A stretch of 64,000 bases of DNA, taken from NCBI GenBank assembly GCA_043809745.1, contig JBDROU010000080.1:1-64000 (forward strand). Reading direction: 5' to 3'. This DNA comes from JBDROU01 sp043809745 [NCBI: bacterium]. GTDB taxonomy: Bacteria > Elusimicrobiota > JBDRMW01. Positions within the stretch are counted from its first letter, which is position 1, and each line of letters starts with the position of its first letter. The notes below the pieces were generated by a model. That model was not told the origin of the DNA, ran no database searches, and saw only the letters and a list, made by a program, of their open reading frames with translations. A program made the position numbers and the translations under genes. Of this stretch, positions 15,630 to 25,541 are shown in pieces.

Positions 15630-16958
15630 TTACGCATCAGCGCTAGCACATAACTTCTGCAATATTTGCCAGAAATTTGGGCTAGATATTTTTACCGCAG
15701 AGAAACCATTGATTGTGCTATTCCCTGGCAATACCAGACTGCCGATCGCGAGCGTCATAGCTATTCTGTGATCGTCATAACTTTCAAAATTTGAAGCTAT
15801 TAATTTAGTCGGCCCGTTTATAATGAGTCCATCGCTCATCTCCTGAATGTTCGCGCCCATTTTTTTGAGTTCAACGGTTATGCTTCTTAACCTATCAGAT
15901 TCTTTCACACGCAGTTCTCCGGCGCCAGCAATTAATGTTTTTCCTTGAGCCTGCGTAGCCAACAGCGCTATCAACGGAATCTCATCAACGATTTCAGGGA
16001 TAATATCGGCGCCTATGTTTATTGCCTTTAAATTTGAGGACTTTGCTTCAATAAATCCAACAGGCTCATTATTAACGCTTTTAGTCACACCATATTTTAT
16101 TTTAGCGCCCATCTTTTCCAAAACTTTAAGAAATCCTATCCTGGTTGGATTTAATCCAACATTTTTAATTGCAACCGAGGAATTTTCAAGCAATATTGAC
16201 AACGCTAAATAATATGCCGCAGAAGAGATATCTCCGGGAACTGTAATCCTTTTTGCATTAAATTTTTTGCTTTCTTCTAAAATTATTCTTGTATTTTCAA
16301 TCTTTACCGGGATTCCAAAATAAATCATCATCCTTTCCGTGTGATCCCTGCTCTTAAATGGCTCATCATATATAACTAATCCCTTGCAAAACAATCCAGC
16401 TAAGAGAATGGCAGATTTAACCTGAGCGCTCGCGATTTTAGATTTCCAGTATATCCCTTTTAAAGGAAATTTTCCCTTAATAATCAAAGGAGGATAAACA
16501 TTTCCCTTTTCAATTCTGCCGTTTACAACAGCGCCCATAGAGCATAACGGAACAGTAATCCTCGCCATCGGCCTTCTTGATAGAGAGGCGTCACCTTTTA
16601 CAGAAGAGTTAAACCTTTGACCGGCTAAAACTCCGCTTAAAAGTCTCATAGTGGTTCCTGAATTGCCGGCATCAAGAACTCTATCGGGCTTCTTAAACCC
16701 GTGTTTACCCTTGCCATTTACAATAAGCTTTTTACCATCCCTATAAATATTTATTCCCAGCATGCGCAAGCAGTGTATGGTAGATTTTACATCGTCGCTA
16801 TATAAACAATTTTTTATTATACCCTTGCCATTTGCCAGGGATGAAAATATTATCGCTCTATGACTTATAGATTTATCACTGTCAATATTTATCTGTCCAG
16901 ATACCCTATTAATCCCAGAAATCTGGACCTGATCTTTTAATCTCTTAAACTGAAACAT
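15630..16958 (-). CDS. aroA: 3-phosphoshikimate 1-carboxyvinyltransferase (EPSP synthase)
   Basis: A 442-residue EPSP synthase of the shikimate pathway, joining shikimate-3-phosphate and PEP. Motifs in order are DKSISHRAIIFSSLANG (~27), LDAGNSGTTMRLLSG (~96), SLSRRPMARI (~124), VKESDRLRSI (~350) and YDDHRIAMTLAIGS (~395). Glyphosate class was not assessed. The ATG at 16958 has AGGGA just upstream and overlaps the tyrA end by 22 bases. It is part of the pheA-hisC-aroF-tyrA-aroA run. Confidence 0.95.
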   Translation of the reverse strand: MFQFKRLKDQVQISGINRVSGQINIDSDKSISHRAIIFSSLANGKGIIKNCLYSDDVKSTIHCLRMLGINIYRDGKKLIVNGKGKHGFKKPDRVLDAGNSGTTMRLLSGVLAGQRFNSSVKGDASLSRRPMARITVPLCSMGAVVNGRIEKGNVYPPLIIKGKFPLKGIYWKSKIASAQVKSAILLAGLFCKGLVIYDEPFKSRDHTERMMIYFGIPVKIENTRIILEESKKFNAKRITVPGDISSAAYYLALSILLENSSVAIKNVGLNPTRIGFLKVLEKMGAKIKYGVTKSVNNEPVGFIEAKSSNLKAINIGADIIPEIVDEIPLIALLATQAQGKTLIAGAGELRVKESDRLRSITVELKKMGANIQEMSDGLIINGPTKLIASNFESYDDHRIAMTLAIGSLVLPGNSTINGFSAVKISSPNFWQILQKLCASADA

Positions 16959-17830
16959 TTTTCCCTAAAACTCTTTGCCTGTTCAAACAATGATTTAACA
17001 GATTTGCCCTTTGATAAAAAGCCCTTCACTTTATTGAGATATGATGTGTATAGCGAGATAATCTTGATAAGTTCACTCTTATTTAAACTGAAAATACTAT
17101 CCCAGCTGTCCGGATCACTATCAGATATCCTTGTAAGGTCTCTAAAACTGCCGGCAGAAAGAATTTTTACTTGTTTATTTCTTTCTTTTTCATCCCTTAC
17201 TAGAAGCAAAAGCCCCATAGCAAGCAGATGCGGTAAATGGCTTGTTAAAGCAAGGCTTGTATCATGATCCTTAGGATCCATATTAATAACATTTGCTCCT
17301 GTATTTTTCCACATCTCTTTTATAATATTAAATTTATCCTTAGGGATATCTTTCCTTTTGATTAACACGCAATAAGCATTCCTGAACAAATCCTTATCTG
17401 CATTCTGCACGCCTGTCTTCTCTGATCCGGCAATCGGATGCCCCGGTACAAAATAATTTCCTTTTTTCTTTTTGGATAAAAGTTTAACAATTTTTTCTGT
17501 TATAATCTTTTTTACGCTTCCCACATCAGTGATAACCGCACCGGGACCTAATCCATCAACCAATCTTTCTGCAAATTTTGGTATTAAATCAACCCTCATA
17601 GCAAGCACCAGCACATCTAATCTTGAGATTACTTCAAATGGATCCGTTGTGTAATAATCAACCGCACCCAATTTTTTTGCTTTTTTTAATCTGTTAATAT
17701 TCCGCCCAATGCCAAATACGCGATATTTTTTGTAACCGACAGATTTATTGTATGCTTTAAGGGCCTTACCCAAAGATCCGCCTATTAAACCAACGCCATA
17801 AATACCTATAGAAACAGTTTGATTAGTCAA
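16937..17830 (-). CDS. tyrA: Prephenate dehydrogenase
   Basis: A 297-residue TyrA without a fused chorismate mutase or ACT domain. The NAD(P) motif is GVGLIGGSLGKALK (~10-24). The active-site stretch is PGHPIAGSEKTGVQNA (~129), followed by the helical dimer region with SHLPHLLA. It oxidises prephenate to 4-hydroxyphenylpyruvate for tyrosine. It begins with TTG at 17830, overlapping the aroF stop by eight bases, with GGGAG upstream. The rare start plus overlap suggests lower, coupled expression. Confidence 0.93.
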   Translation of the reverse strand: MTNQTVSIGIYGVGLIGGSLGKALKAYNKSVGYKKYRVFGIGRNINRLKKAKKLGAVDYYTTDPFEVISRLDVLVLAMRVDLIPKFAERLVDGLGPGAVITDVGSVKKIITEKIVKLLSKKKKGNYFVPGHPIAGSEKTGVQNADKDLFRNAYCVLIKRKDIPKDKFNIIKEMWKNTGANVINMDPKDHDTSLALTSHLPHLLAMGLLLLVRDEKERNKQVKILSAGSFRDLTRISDSDPDSWDSIFSLNKSELIKIISLYTSYLNKVKGFLSKGKSVKSLFEQAKSFREKCFSLRD

Positions 17831-18860
17831 CTTTTATTAACTCCCTGCCAAGTAATTTTATCAATGGCTCTATTTCTACCATCATCTGCTTGAATTGATC
17901 CGGCAACAGCGATTGGGCGCCATCTGAAAAAGCTTCTTCCGGCACTGGATGAACCTCAATTAAAAGCCCGTCAGCCCCCGCGGCAACCGCCGCTTTTGCC
18001 ATGGCGGGTACGAATTCTCTGACACCAACCCCGTGGCTCGGATCTACAAAAACAGGCAGATGCGATAACTTCTTCATAACCGGCACAGCATTTAAATCCA
18101 GTGTAAATCTGGTTGAATCCTCAAATGTCCTTATGCCCCTCTCGCAAAGGATTACATTGTAATTACCATTTGCTAGTATATATTCAGCTGACATCAATAG
18201 TTCTTTTACCGTGGTAGAAAGGCCCCTCTTTAACAGTATCGGTTTTTTCACCTTTCCGGCTTCTTTAAGAAGGTCAAAATTTTGAACATTTCGCGCTCCG
18301 ATTTGCATTATATCCGTATATTTTTCTACTAATTTAATCTGATTTATATTCATTACCTCTGTCACTATCGGAAGGTTAGTTAATTTGCGCGAATCTGCTA
18401 AATATTTAAGGCCCCTTTCCCCTAATCCCTGAAAAGCGTAAGGTGATGTCCTCGGTTTGAATGCGCCGCCCCTTAACATACAAGCTCCCGACTCTTTAAT
18501 TGTTTGAGCTATTTTTATAAGCCTGTCCTTAGTTTCTACAGAGCAGGGCCCGGCGATCACGGCAACCCCTTTACCGCCAATAACCATCTTCCCTTCACCG
18601 CATGGGACAGTAATCTCTGTATTCTCCTTTTTGAACTCTCTGCTTACAAGCTTAAACGGCCTTGATATTGGGGTAACCGATATAACTGTTTCAAATGACT
18701 CGAATATCTCACGGGTAACAATTGCGTTCTCTCCAATAACACCTATCACAGTAACCTCAGCTCCCTTAGATAAATGAGGTGTAAAACCTAATTCCTTAAC
18801 CTTTTTTACTACTTTATCAATATCACTCTTCGTTGCTTCCTTTTTCAATGTTAAAAACAC
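17823..18860 (-). CDS. aroF: 3-deoxy-7-phosphoheptulonate synthase (DAHP synthase, type I beta)
   Basis: A 345-residue DAHP synthase with the N-terminal ferredoxin-like (FL) regulatory domain (~1-70) found in the Thermotoga/Bacillus-like beta class. The TIM barrel has AVIAGPCSVE (~101), RGGAFKPRTSPYAFQG (~136), ILLKRGLSTT and FVDPSHGVG, with metal ligands Cys, His, Glu and Asp. It condenses PEP and erythrose-4-phosphate, the entry step to aromatic amino acids. The FL domain usually confers Tyr or Phe feedback inhibition. The start is GTG at 18860 with AAAGGAGC upstream, about 10 bases after hisC. Confidence 0.95.
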   Translation of the reverse strand: MFLTLKKEATKSDIDKVVKKVKELGFTPHLSKGAEVTVIGVIGENAIVTREIFESFETVISVTPISRPFKLVSREFKKENTEITVPCGEGKMVIGGKGVAVIAGPCSVETKDRLIKIAQTIKESGACMLRGGAFKPRTSPYAFQGLGERGLKYLADSRKLTNLPIVTEVMNINQIKLVEKYTDIMQIGARNVQNFDLLKEAGKVKKPILLKRGLSTTVKELLMSAEYILANGNYNVILCERGIRTFEDSTRFTLDLNAVPVMKKLSHLPVFVDPSHGVGVREFVPAMAKAAVAAGADGLLIEVHPVPEEAFSDGAQSLLPDQFKQMMVEIEPLIKLLGRELIKVD

Positions 18861-18871
18861 ATATGGCTCCT

Positions 18872-19999
18872 TTATTTCTTAATTTTCCCAATATTCTTAA
18901 GCGCATTAAATAAAATATTCATCTCATTGGATTTTGATACGGTAATCCTTACCCAATCAGGAAGTTCATACTCACTCATCTCTCTAATAATAATTCCCCT
19001 TTTTAATAACAAATTGAACAATTCTTTACCGCTATATCCCAAAGATTTTGAATTCATTAATACAAAATTAGCCGCAGAAGGTATGTATCGCACCCCTATA
19101 GAATCAAGACAATTATATAACCTTGATTTTTGCGCGCGTACAAGATTTTGTCCTTGCTTAATCTGCTGCAAATCCTCTAAACTAATCTTTGCCGCAATTT
19201 GAGCAACGGTGTTAACGTTAAACGGAGGCCTTATTCTATCTAACCCATCAATTATATCCGGACGAGATACCGCATATCCAACCCTCAGTCCCGCCAGAGC
19301 ATAAATCTTAGAGAAAGTTCTCAATACAATTAAATTTGCGCCACGGCTCTTATACAGCGCGATACCGTCAGGATAATTTTTGCTAACGCACGCATATTCA
19401 TAGTATGCCTCATCCAGACAGACAATTACTTTTTTCGGAAGTCTGGATAAAAATATATTAATTTCTTTTTTGTTTACAAAAGTACCCGTGGGATTATTTG
19501 GATTTGCGATAAAGACTATTTTCGTTTTATTATTTACCGCTTTAAGCATATTATCCAAATCATGCGTAAAGTTCCTCATAGGAATCTCTCGAATCTTGCA
19601 ATTCATCAACTGTCCCGTCATCCTATATCTTATAAACGCGTGCTTTGAAACCACTATCTCATCTTCGGGATTTAGAAAAGTCTTTCCTATGATCTCAATA
19701 AGCTCATCCGTCCCAGACCCTACAATAATTTCATCAAGGCTTAATCCATACTTTTTAGCCAGCATCTGCCGCAAATCCTGTGAATTACCAACGGGATATA
19801 GATAAAGGTCTTTTAAGATTTTATTTACAGCAGAAAAGATTTTTTTTGAGGGGCCTAACGGATTTTCATTAGAAGCCAGTTTAATGATCTTCTTTAATCC
19901 AAACCTCTTTTTTACTTCTGATATAGGTTTCCCGGGTATATAAGGCTCAAAATACTTAACACAAGGCCGCATCATTCTTTTCGCATCAATACTTTCCAT
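18872..19999 (-). CDS. hisC: Histidinol-phosphate/aromatic aminotransferase
   Basis: A 375-residue fold-type I PLP enzyme of the HisC family. It has LASNENPLGPS (~40), NPNNPTGTF (~168), the pyridoxal lysine in LRTFSKIYALAGLRVGYA (~230) and a C-terminal Arg in WVRITVS. HisC makes histidinol phosphate, but in several bacteria it also transaminates phenylpyruvate and 4-hydroxyphenylpyruvate. Its position between pheA and aroF, with no other his genes in view, makes an aromatic aminotransferase role likely. No strong ribosome binding site is seen. Confidence 0.9.
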   Translation of the reverse strand: MESIDAKRMMRPCVKYFEPYIPGKPISEVKKRFGLKKIIKLASNENPLGPSKKIFSAVNKILKDLYLYPVGNSQDLRQMLAKKYGLSLDEIIVGSGTDELIEIIGKTFLNPEDEIVVSKHAFIRYRMTGQLMNCKIREIPMRNFTHDLDNMLKAVNNKTKIVFIANPNNPTGTFVNKKEINIFLSRLPKKVIVCLDEAYYEYACVSKNYPDGIALYKSRGANLIVLRTFSKIYALAGLRVGYAVSRPDIIDGLDRIRPPFNVNTVAQIAAKISLEDLQQIKQGQNLVRAQKSRLYNCLDSIGVRYIPSAANFVLMNSKSLGYSGKELFNLLLKRGIIIREMSEYELPDWVRITVSKSNEMNILFNALKNIGKIKK

Positions 20000-20017
20000 A
20001 ACATTCGCTAATTCTGA

Positions 20018-21079
20018 TTATTCTCCTCTAGGATAAGAACCAAGTATTTTCAAAAAACTGCACTTAGTTTCTAATAAGCGCAAAGCTTTTTGAACTCTCG
20101 CTTCACAAATATGACCTAAGAAATCTACATAAAAAATATAATTCCAGGCTTTAATTTTTGTCGGACGCGATTCTATTTTGGTTAAGTTTATACTATGCTT
20201 CTTGAAAGGGACCAGCATATCATGCAGAGCTCCAACCCTATCTTTTATAGAGAACATAACAGATGTTTTATCATTGCCTGAACATCCCGGGATCTGTTTA
20301 CCAATCACCAAGAATCTGGTTACATTCTGTTTATAATCTTCAATAGGCCCCTCAAGTATGTTTAATCCGTAAAGTATAGCCGCAACTTTTGATGCAATTG
20401 CGCACGCAGAAATATTTTTTGAGCACTGCCTGGCGGCATCAGCTGTAGAGCTTGATTCACACATCTCAATATTTTGCAGATTCTTTTTTATCCACCCTGA
20501 ACACTGTCCGTAAGCCTGTGGATGGTAGTACATTTTTTTTAGTTTTTTAATTGAATCCTGCTTGCTTAAAAGATAATGATGAATAGGCATATTAATCTCC
20601 ATTACAATGCGCAAATCGCTATCCTTAAACATATCAAGCGTATGATAAACCATTCCCTCGGTAGAATTCTCTATAGGCACCACGCCGTAATCAGCTCCGG
20701 ACTTTTCAACTTCCTCAAAGACATCAGCTATACCGTTACAATTTACATAATCCGCTCTTCTTCCGAAATTCTTTATCGCTGCCTGATGAGTATATGTCGC
20801 TTCAGGACCAAAATATGCGATTTTCAATACCTTCTGTATCTGCCGGCAGCCATTAAGCACCTCTAAGTAAATATCTTTCAAGCTTTCCGGACTTAAGGGC
20901 CCAGAAGATAACTTTTCTATATTCAGCAAAACCTCTTTTTCTCTTTCGGGCATATAATAATTGTTTTGAAGAAGCTTCTTTATTTTTCCGATCTTCATGG
21001 CAATCTTTGCTCTTTGATTAAGCAGTTTTATTATTTTTTTGTCAACTTTATCTATCTCTTTTCTTACCTTTGTAATCAT
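20018..21079 (-). CDS. pheA: Bifunctional chorismate mutase / prephenate dehydratase
   Basis: About 353 residues. An N-terminal AroQ chorismate mutase helix domain (~1-80, VRKEIDKVDKKIIKLLNQRAKIA) is followed by a prephenate dehydratase domain (~90-265, YFGPEATYTHQAA, VPIENSTEGMV, TRFLVIG). A C-terminal ACT domain with the Phe-binding SLTKIESRP-like motif (here NLTKIESRPTK) follows. It converts chorismate through prephenate to phenylpyruvate and is usually Phe-inhibited. I prefer the ATG at 21079, six bases after GAGGTG; an upstream GTG at 21088 is also in frame. Confidence 0.94.
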   Translation of the reverse strand: MITKVRKEIDKVDKKIIKLLNQRAKIAMKIGKIKKLLQNNYYMPEREKEVLLNIEKLSSGPLSPESLKDIYLEVLNGCRQIQKVLKIAYFGPEATYTHQAAIKNFGRRADYVNCNGIADVFEEVEKSGADYGVVPIENSTEGMVYHTLDMFKDSDLRIVMEINMPIHHYLLSKQDSIKKLKKMYYHPQAYGQCSGWIKKNLQNIEMCESSSTADAARQCSKNISACAIASKVAAILYGLNILEGPIEDYKQNVTRFLVIGKQIPGCSGNDKTSVMFSIKDRVGALHDMLVPFKKHSINLTKIESRPTKIKAWNYIFYVDFLGHICEARVQKALRLLETKCSFLKILGSYPRGE

Positions 21080-21098
21080 TCTATTCACCTCATACTAT

Positions 21099-21785
21099 TT
21101 ATAATTCTTTTCTCATGATAAACGAAACCATTCTCTGATCGGTTTTTCTTTTTCTGTAACTAAAAGCACTGTCATTGTCGCAGCCTGTACAATGATCCAG
21201 AGAATAGATATTTTCTTTTTTTATTCCTAATTGCAAAAGATTATTTTTCACAAAGCTGATTAAATCAAAATGGCTGCTCGTTGCGCATTCAGGAAATGAC
21301 CTCCAGAAATCCGGCTTTACTTCATAGCAGCATTTCCCGATAGCCGCCCCAAGAATTACTGTCGCCTTAGACAAATTGATGTTAAGCTGCTCTAACTTTT
21401 TCGGCAATGAATCTGTCAGTATCCCTTTTGAAAGCCCCTTCCATCCACAATGAAGCAGACCAGTTAATCCAGACTCATTCTCAAATATAAATACAGGCAG
21501 ACAATCAGCTGTAAATATCAATAAACAAATATTTTTTTTAACTGTTAATAATCCGTCTGTTTCGGACAGCAACACATCAACAGTTGTTGCTAACTCAATT
21601 CTATTCCCATGAACCTGCCCGGCACGCACAGTATTCTTTATTGATATGCGCAATTTTTGCAGGATTCTTTCAAGGCTTTTTCTATCGCAAGCATCGCCCA
21701 GGCCTGCGCTGCTCATGCCGACACACACATCCGCTGGTATATTGAAATTTTCAAAATTAAAAAAACCATTCTTTACATCACTCAT
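21099..21785 (-). CDS. pgeF: Peptidoglycan editing factor / multi-copper polyphenol oxidase-fold (YfiH, DUF152)
   Basis: A 228-residue laccase-domain protein with the zinc/copper-site motifs QVHGNRI, FTADCLPVFIFE, LLHCGWKGLSKGI and AAIGKCCYEV, ending with CTGCDNDSAFSYRK. YfiH proteins act on adenosine-type substrates in vitro. In E. coli the homologue removes misincorporated residues from UDP-MurNAc-linked precursors. The ATG overlaps the pilT stop (ATGA). A cell-wall quality-control role fits the neighbouring division genes. Confidence 0.88.
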   Translation of the reverse strand: MSDVKNGFFNFENFNIPADVCVGMSSAGLGDACDRKSLERILQKLRISIKNTVRAGQVHGNRIELATTVDVLLSETDGLLTVKKNICLLIFTADCLPVFIFENESGLTGLLHCGWKGLSKGILTDSLPKKLEQLNINLSKATVILGAAIGKCCYEVKPDFWRSFPECATSSHFDLISFVKNNLLQLGIKKENIYSLDHCTGCDNDSAFSYRKRKTDQRMVSFIMRKEL

Positions 21786-22882
21786 GTATGATCAAACATA
21801 TTACCCGCATCAGTACCTGATTCAATGCCTCTAACGGTCAGCATAAGTTCTTCAGGATTTGACGCTGTATTTAACGCATCCTCCAGCGTTACAAGTTTCT
21901 CGTTATACAGTTTAACAAGCGCTTGGTTAAAAGTCTGCATGCCGTAATACGCGCCCTGTTTAATAATATTCGATATCTCGCCTAACGTATTTTCTTCTAT
22001 CATCTTTCGAACAATTGCCGTACATACCAAAACCTCAATAGCCGCGACCCTTCCCTTTCCTGATTCATGAGGCATCAATCTTTGAGATACAACGCCTTTC
22101 AGCGTATCAGCAAGCATATATCTTATCTGATTCTGCTGATGAGGAGGAAATAGATCCACAATCCTGCTGATTGTTTGCACTGTGTCAATTGTATGCACTG
22201 TTGATAAAACCAGATGCCCTGTTTGCGCGGCTGTTATAGCAGCCGCCATTGTCGCTAAATCCCTCATCTCACCTACAAGAATAACATCCGGATCTTGACG
22301 CACAACGTGTTTCAACGCCTCAGGATAATCCAGAGTATCAATCCCAAGCTCTCTTTGGCTCACAATCGATTTTTTGTCTTTATGCAAAAATTCGATCGGA
22401 TCTTCAATAGTTATTATATGACATGATCTGGTTGAATTTATGTAATCTATCATAGAAGATAATGTTGTGGATTTTCCGCAACCGGTAGGACCGGTTACTA
22501 AAATTAAACCTCGAGCGTTCTCTGAGAGCGTCTTTATTGCGCTTGGGAGTCTCAACTCATCAAACCCGGGAATAACAGTTGGAACTATTCGAAGCGCCAT
22601 ATTAATAGAGCCTCTTTGGCGGTATATATTCAACCTAAATCTTCCTATATTTGGGACACCCATTGATAAATCGCATTCCAAACGATTTGCAAAATCTTCC
22701 TTTTGCTTATCGTTCATTACCGACATAGCTATAGATTCCGCATCACTTGGAGATACTTTATCCATCTTTACCGAAAATAGTTTACCATCAACGCGAATCA
22801 CTGGAACACAACCAGAACGAATATGAAGATCTGAAGCGTTCTTTTGAACCAACAATCTGAGTAAATCTGTAATCTCTATCAT
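21782..22882 (-). CDS. pilT: Type IV pilus retraction ATPase PilT
   Basis: A 366-residue secretion/pilus ATPase. The start MIEITDLLRLLVQKNASDLHI is typical of PilT. Walker A is GPTGCGKSTT (~131-140), the Asp box is ITIEDPIEF, Walker B is DVILVGEMRD, and His boxes include LSTVHT. The AIRNLIR-like motif is not clear by eye. PilT depolymerises type IV pili, giving twitching motility or DNA uptake. I chose ATG 22882 because it follows AGGGGGTTGC; another ATG at 22900 lies upstream of that site. No pilin or assembly genes are in the window. Confidence 0.92.
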   Translation of the reverse strand: MIEITDLLRLLVQKNASDLHIRSGCVPVIRVDGKLFSVKMDKVSPSDAESIAMSVMNDKQKEDFANRLECDLSMGVPNIGRFRLNIYRQRGSINMALRIVPTVIPGFDELRLPSAIKTLSENARGLILVTGPTGCGKSTTLSSMIDYINSTRSCHIITIEDPIEFLHKDKKSIVSQRELGIDTLDYPEALKHVVRQDPDVILVGEMRDLATMAAAITAAQTGHLVLSTVHTIDTVQTISRIVDLFPPHQQNQIRYMLADTLKGVVSQRLMPHESGKGRVAAIEVLVCTAIVRKMIEENTLGEISNIIKQGAYYGMQTFNQALVKLYNEKLVTLEDALNTASNPEELMLTVRGIESGTDAGNMFDHT

Positions 22883-22983
22883 CCTGCAACCCCCTAACAA
22901 ATGTTGTTATATTACTAAAAACTTCTCCTAAATTGAAAAACTATTATGATTAGATTCTTAAATAATTAAATCTTAATTCTTCA

Positions 22984-23017
22984 GGCCCAGAACCGCATTC
23001 AACCGCGGTTCTGGGCC
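22984..23017 (-). terminator. Perfect 13-bp hairpin between ftsZ and pilT
   Basis: GGCCCAGAACCGC (22984-22996) pairs perfectly with GCGGTTCTGGGCC (23005-23017) around an 8-base loop. The stem is unusually GC-rich for this genome. On the minus strand it is followed by an AT-rich run but no clean T-tract, so it may be a factor-assisted terminator or an attenuator between the division genes and pilT. Confidence 0.55.
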
Positions 23018-23072
23018 TCGAGATCTCTCAGAGCTTAACTTAATATGTTTTTCAAATATTTTTTAAAATAAT

Positions 23073-24218
23073 TTACTTTAATTTTTTGCATCTCATCCGT
23101 AAATAAGCAGGTTTCCTAAGATCCGCATCTGATAGGCTGCCTGCCACTTTTACCTTTTCTTCCAATTCAACAGATTCGTCAATTTGATTACTAAAACTAT
23201 CCTCATACTGCCATATCTTTTTTCTTACTTTAGGGATGAAACGAGCCGGCTTCTGTGGAGGAAAACCAGTAGCAATTACTGTAATTTTCATAAAATCTTC
23301 CAGCGATTCATCAATTGACTGCCCGTAAAACACATGCGCATCTGGAGATGCGGAGGCATGTATTAATGACATCGCCTCTTTTACTTCGTACAAGGTCACT
23401 TCTCTATTCCCGGTAATATTGACCAGTAAACCCTTAGCCCCGTTAATAGCGACATTTTCAAGCAGCGGACTGGTAATGGCCGAACGCGCTGCAGACATAG
23501 CTCTATCAGGACCTTTACTTTCCCCAATACCCATTAATGCCTCTCCTGCTCTTGTCATAATCGAGCGCACATCAGCAAAATCAACATTAATCTCACCGGC
23601 AGTTGTTATAACATCAGATATGGACTGAACAGCCTGCCTCAAAACATCATCAGCGATACTGAAGGCCTCCTGTGAAGTAGTTTGTTCATCTATGATTGAG
23701 AAAAGCCTCTCATTAGGAATTACCAGAAGTGTATCGATAAATTGACGTATATTCTTTACTCCTGCCTCAGCCTGCTGAGCTCTTATTCGTCCTTCAAACT
23801 CGAACGGCCTGGTAACAACCCCCACAGTAAGGATATCTGTACGTTTTGATATTTCAGCCACAACAGGAGCAGCCCCAGTCCCAGTACCTCCGCCCAATCC
23901 GGCTGTTATAAATATCATATCCGCGCCCGCGACAACTTCAGAGATTAAATCCTGGCTCTCCTGAGCAGCCTTTTGTCCGAGCACCGGATTTCCGCCTACC
24001 CCCAAGCCTCTGCTCAAATTCTCTCCTATCTGCAACTTTATCGGAGCTAAATTCTTTCGCAACGCCTGCGCATCTGTATTTATAGAAACAAATTCAACCC
24101 CCTTTATACCGGCTTCCACCATCCTGTTGATTGCATTCCCGCCGCCTCCGCCAACACCAATAACTTTTATTGTTGCAGGCTGCTCCTTAAAATCTTCAGC
24201 AAATCTAATGCGAACCAT
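23073..24218 (-). CDS. ftsZ: Cell division protein FtsZ
   Basis: A 381-residue tubulin-like GTPase forming the Z-ring. The GTP-binding motifs are [15 protein letters not shown] (~17-31) and the tubulin signature [14 protein letters not shown] (~105). The T7 loop is [11 protein letters not shown] (~205). The C-terminal tail peptide [11 protein letters not shown] matches the conserved FtsA/SepF/ZipA-binding peptide. I chose ATG 24218, preceded by GGAGAT; an in-frame ATG or alternative start at 24260 lies inside ftsA without such a site. It is the last gene of the cluster, followed by a strong hairpin. Confidence 0.97.
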   Translation of the reverse strand: MVRIRFAEDFKEQPATIKVIGVGGGGGNAINRMVEAGIKGVEFVSINTDAQALRKNLAPIKLQIGENLSRGLGVGGNPVLGQKAAQESQDLISEVVAGADMIFITAGLGGGTGTGAAPVVAEISKRTDILTVGVVTRPFEFEGRIRAQQAEAGVKNIRQFIDTLLVIPNERLFSIIDEQTTSQEAFSIADDVLRQAVQSISDVITTAGEINVDFADVRSIMTRAGEALMGIGESKGPDRAMSAARSAITSPLLENVAINGAKGLLVNITGNREVTLYEVKEAMSLIHASASPDAHVFYGQSIDESLEDFMKITVIATGFPPQKPARFIPKVRKKIWQYEDSFSNQIDESVELEEKVKVAGSLSDADLRKPAYLRMRCKKLK

Positions 24219-24238
24219 TTTATCTCCAATATTTTTTA

Positions 24239-25471
24239 TTAAAATATTCCTTCGAACCAACCCTTAACCTTCTTCACCATCCCGCCTTTAGACACTTTAT
24301 TCATCGACTTCTTCCATTCACTCACCCAAGGAAACATAAGCGTTCCAATTGCGGTTGCATATATTGGATTACTGGCAATATCTTCGGGGCTTGTGATATT
24401 CTGAGGACGCCCAAGCCTGGTAGGCATTCCTATTATCTGCTCGGCAGCATTTGTCATCCCTGGCAACAGCGAACCGCCACCGGTTAAAATCACTCCTCCA
24501 GGAATCACAATGTCAGCAAAACCCGAATTTTGGACTTCCTCGCTGATAAGACTAAATATTTCTTCAATTCTTGGCTGTATTATTTCTACTACCGTCTGCC
24601 GCTGAACATGATGAGTAGTTTTACCATCAACTGAGGTAAACTCTATTTCTTCATCATCATTAATCAAACTTAGCATCGCAGCTCCATATCTCTCTTTTAT
24701 TGTCTGAGCTGTTGCCATTGATGTCCTTAATCCGTAGGAGATGTCTTTGCTTATAAAATCGCTCCCTATGGGTATCTCTTTTGAAAAATGTATGCTCCCA
24801 TCAGAGTATACCCCAATACCTATTGTTTGCCCCCCAAAATCAATTAATAACGATCCCAACTCCTTCTCTTCTTCTGACACAACAATCTCACCAACAGCCA
24901 GAAGGCCATCTATTGGTTCCACTACAGTAAATCCAGCTCTGTTTACCGATTTCCATATATTATTAAGATGCGTCCCGGAAGCCGTTACCATATGAACATC
25001 AACCTCCAGTAACGTTCCTTCCATACCAATAGGATTCGGGACGCCACGCTGTCTATCCAGCGAAAAATCCTGAGGAATTATATGAATAATCTCTCTATCC
25101 TGTGATATAGGAACAGCCTTAGCTGCATCTATAACCATAGTGACATCTTCAGACATTATCTCCTTATCTGTCCTGGCGATATTAATTGCCCCATGATGAT
25201 TAAAGGATTGAATATGATTGCCTCGAATTGCCAGATAAATCTCATTAACAGACTCTTTTGCGGCATCCTCAGCTTCCTCTACAGCCTGGGTAATGGATTG
25301 GGCTGTTTCATTAATATTGATAACAACCCCGCCTTTTAACCCTCTGCAAAACTTGCGTCCACTGCCTAAAACTTCTATAGCGTTGTGATTCAACGTATTC
25401 CTTCTAGCAATAACACATACTATTTGAGAACTCCCAATGTCAACACCAGCAATAATCTCTGATTTAGCCAT
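24239..25471 (-). CDS. ftsA: Cell division protein FtsA
   Basis: A 410-residue actin-like ATPase that anchors FtsZ to the membrane. The phosphate motifs are [14 protein letters not shown] near the N-terminus and [15 protein letters not shown] (~203). The adenosine motif is [14 protein letters not shown] (~325). The C-terminus [15 protein letters not shown] is an amphipathic membrane-targeting helix. The ribosome binding site is AAAAGGATAA. It lies 20 bases from ftsZ. Confidence 0.95.
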   Translation of the reverse strand: MAKSEIIAGVDIGSSQIVCVIARRNTLNHNAIEVLGSGRKFCRGLKGGVVININETAQSITQAVEEAEDAAKESVNEIYLAIRGNHIQSFNHHGAINIARTDKEIMSEDVTMVIDAAKAVPISQDREIIHIIPQDFSLDRQRGVPNPIGMEGTLLEVDVHMVTASGTHLNNIWKSVNRAGFTVVEPIDGLLAVGEIVVSEEEKELGSLLIDFGGQTIGIGVYSDGSIHFSKEIPIGSDFISKDISYGLRTSMATAQTIKERYGAAMLSLINDDEEIEFTSVDGKTTHHVQRQTVVEIIQPRIEEIFSLISEEVQNSGFADIVIPGGVILTGGGSLLPGMTNAAEQIIGMPTRLGRPQNITSPEDIASNPIYATAIGTLMFPWVSEWKKSMNKVSKGGMVKKVKGWFEGIF

Positions 25472-25541
25472 ATTATTATCCTTTTTAGCTCAAGTTATTT
25501 ATATGCATATTATATTATTTAATGCTTATGTTGTAAATTTA

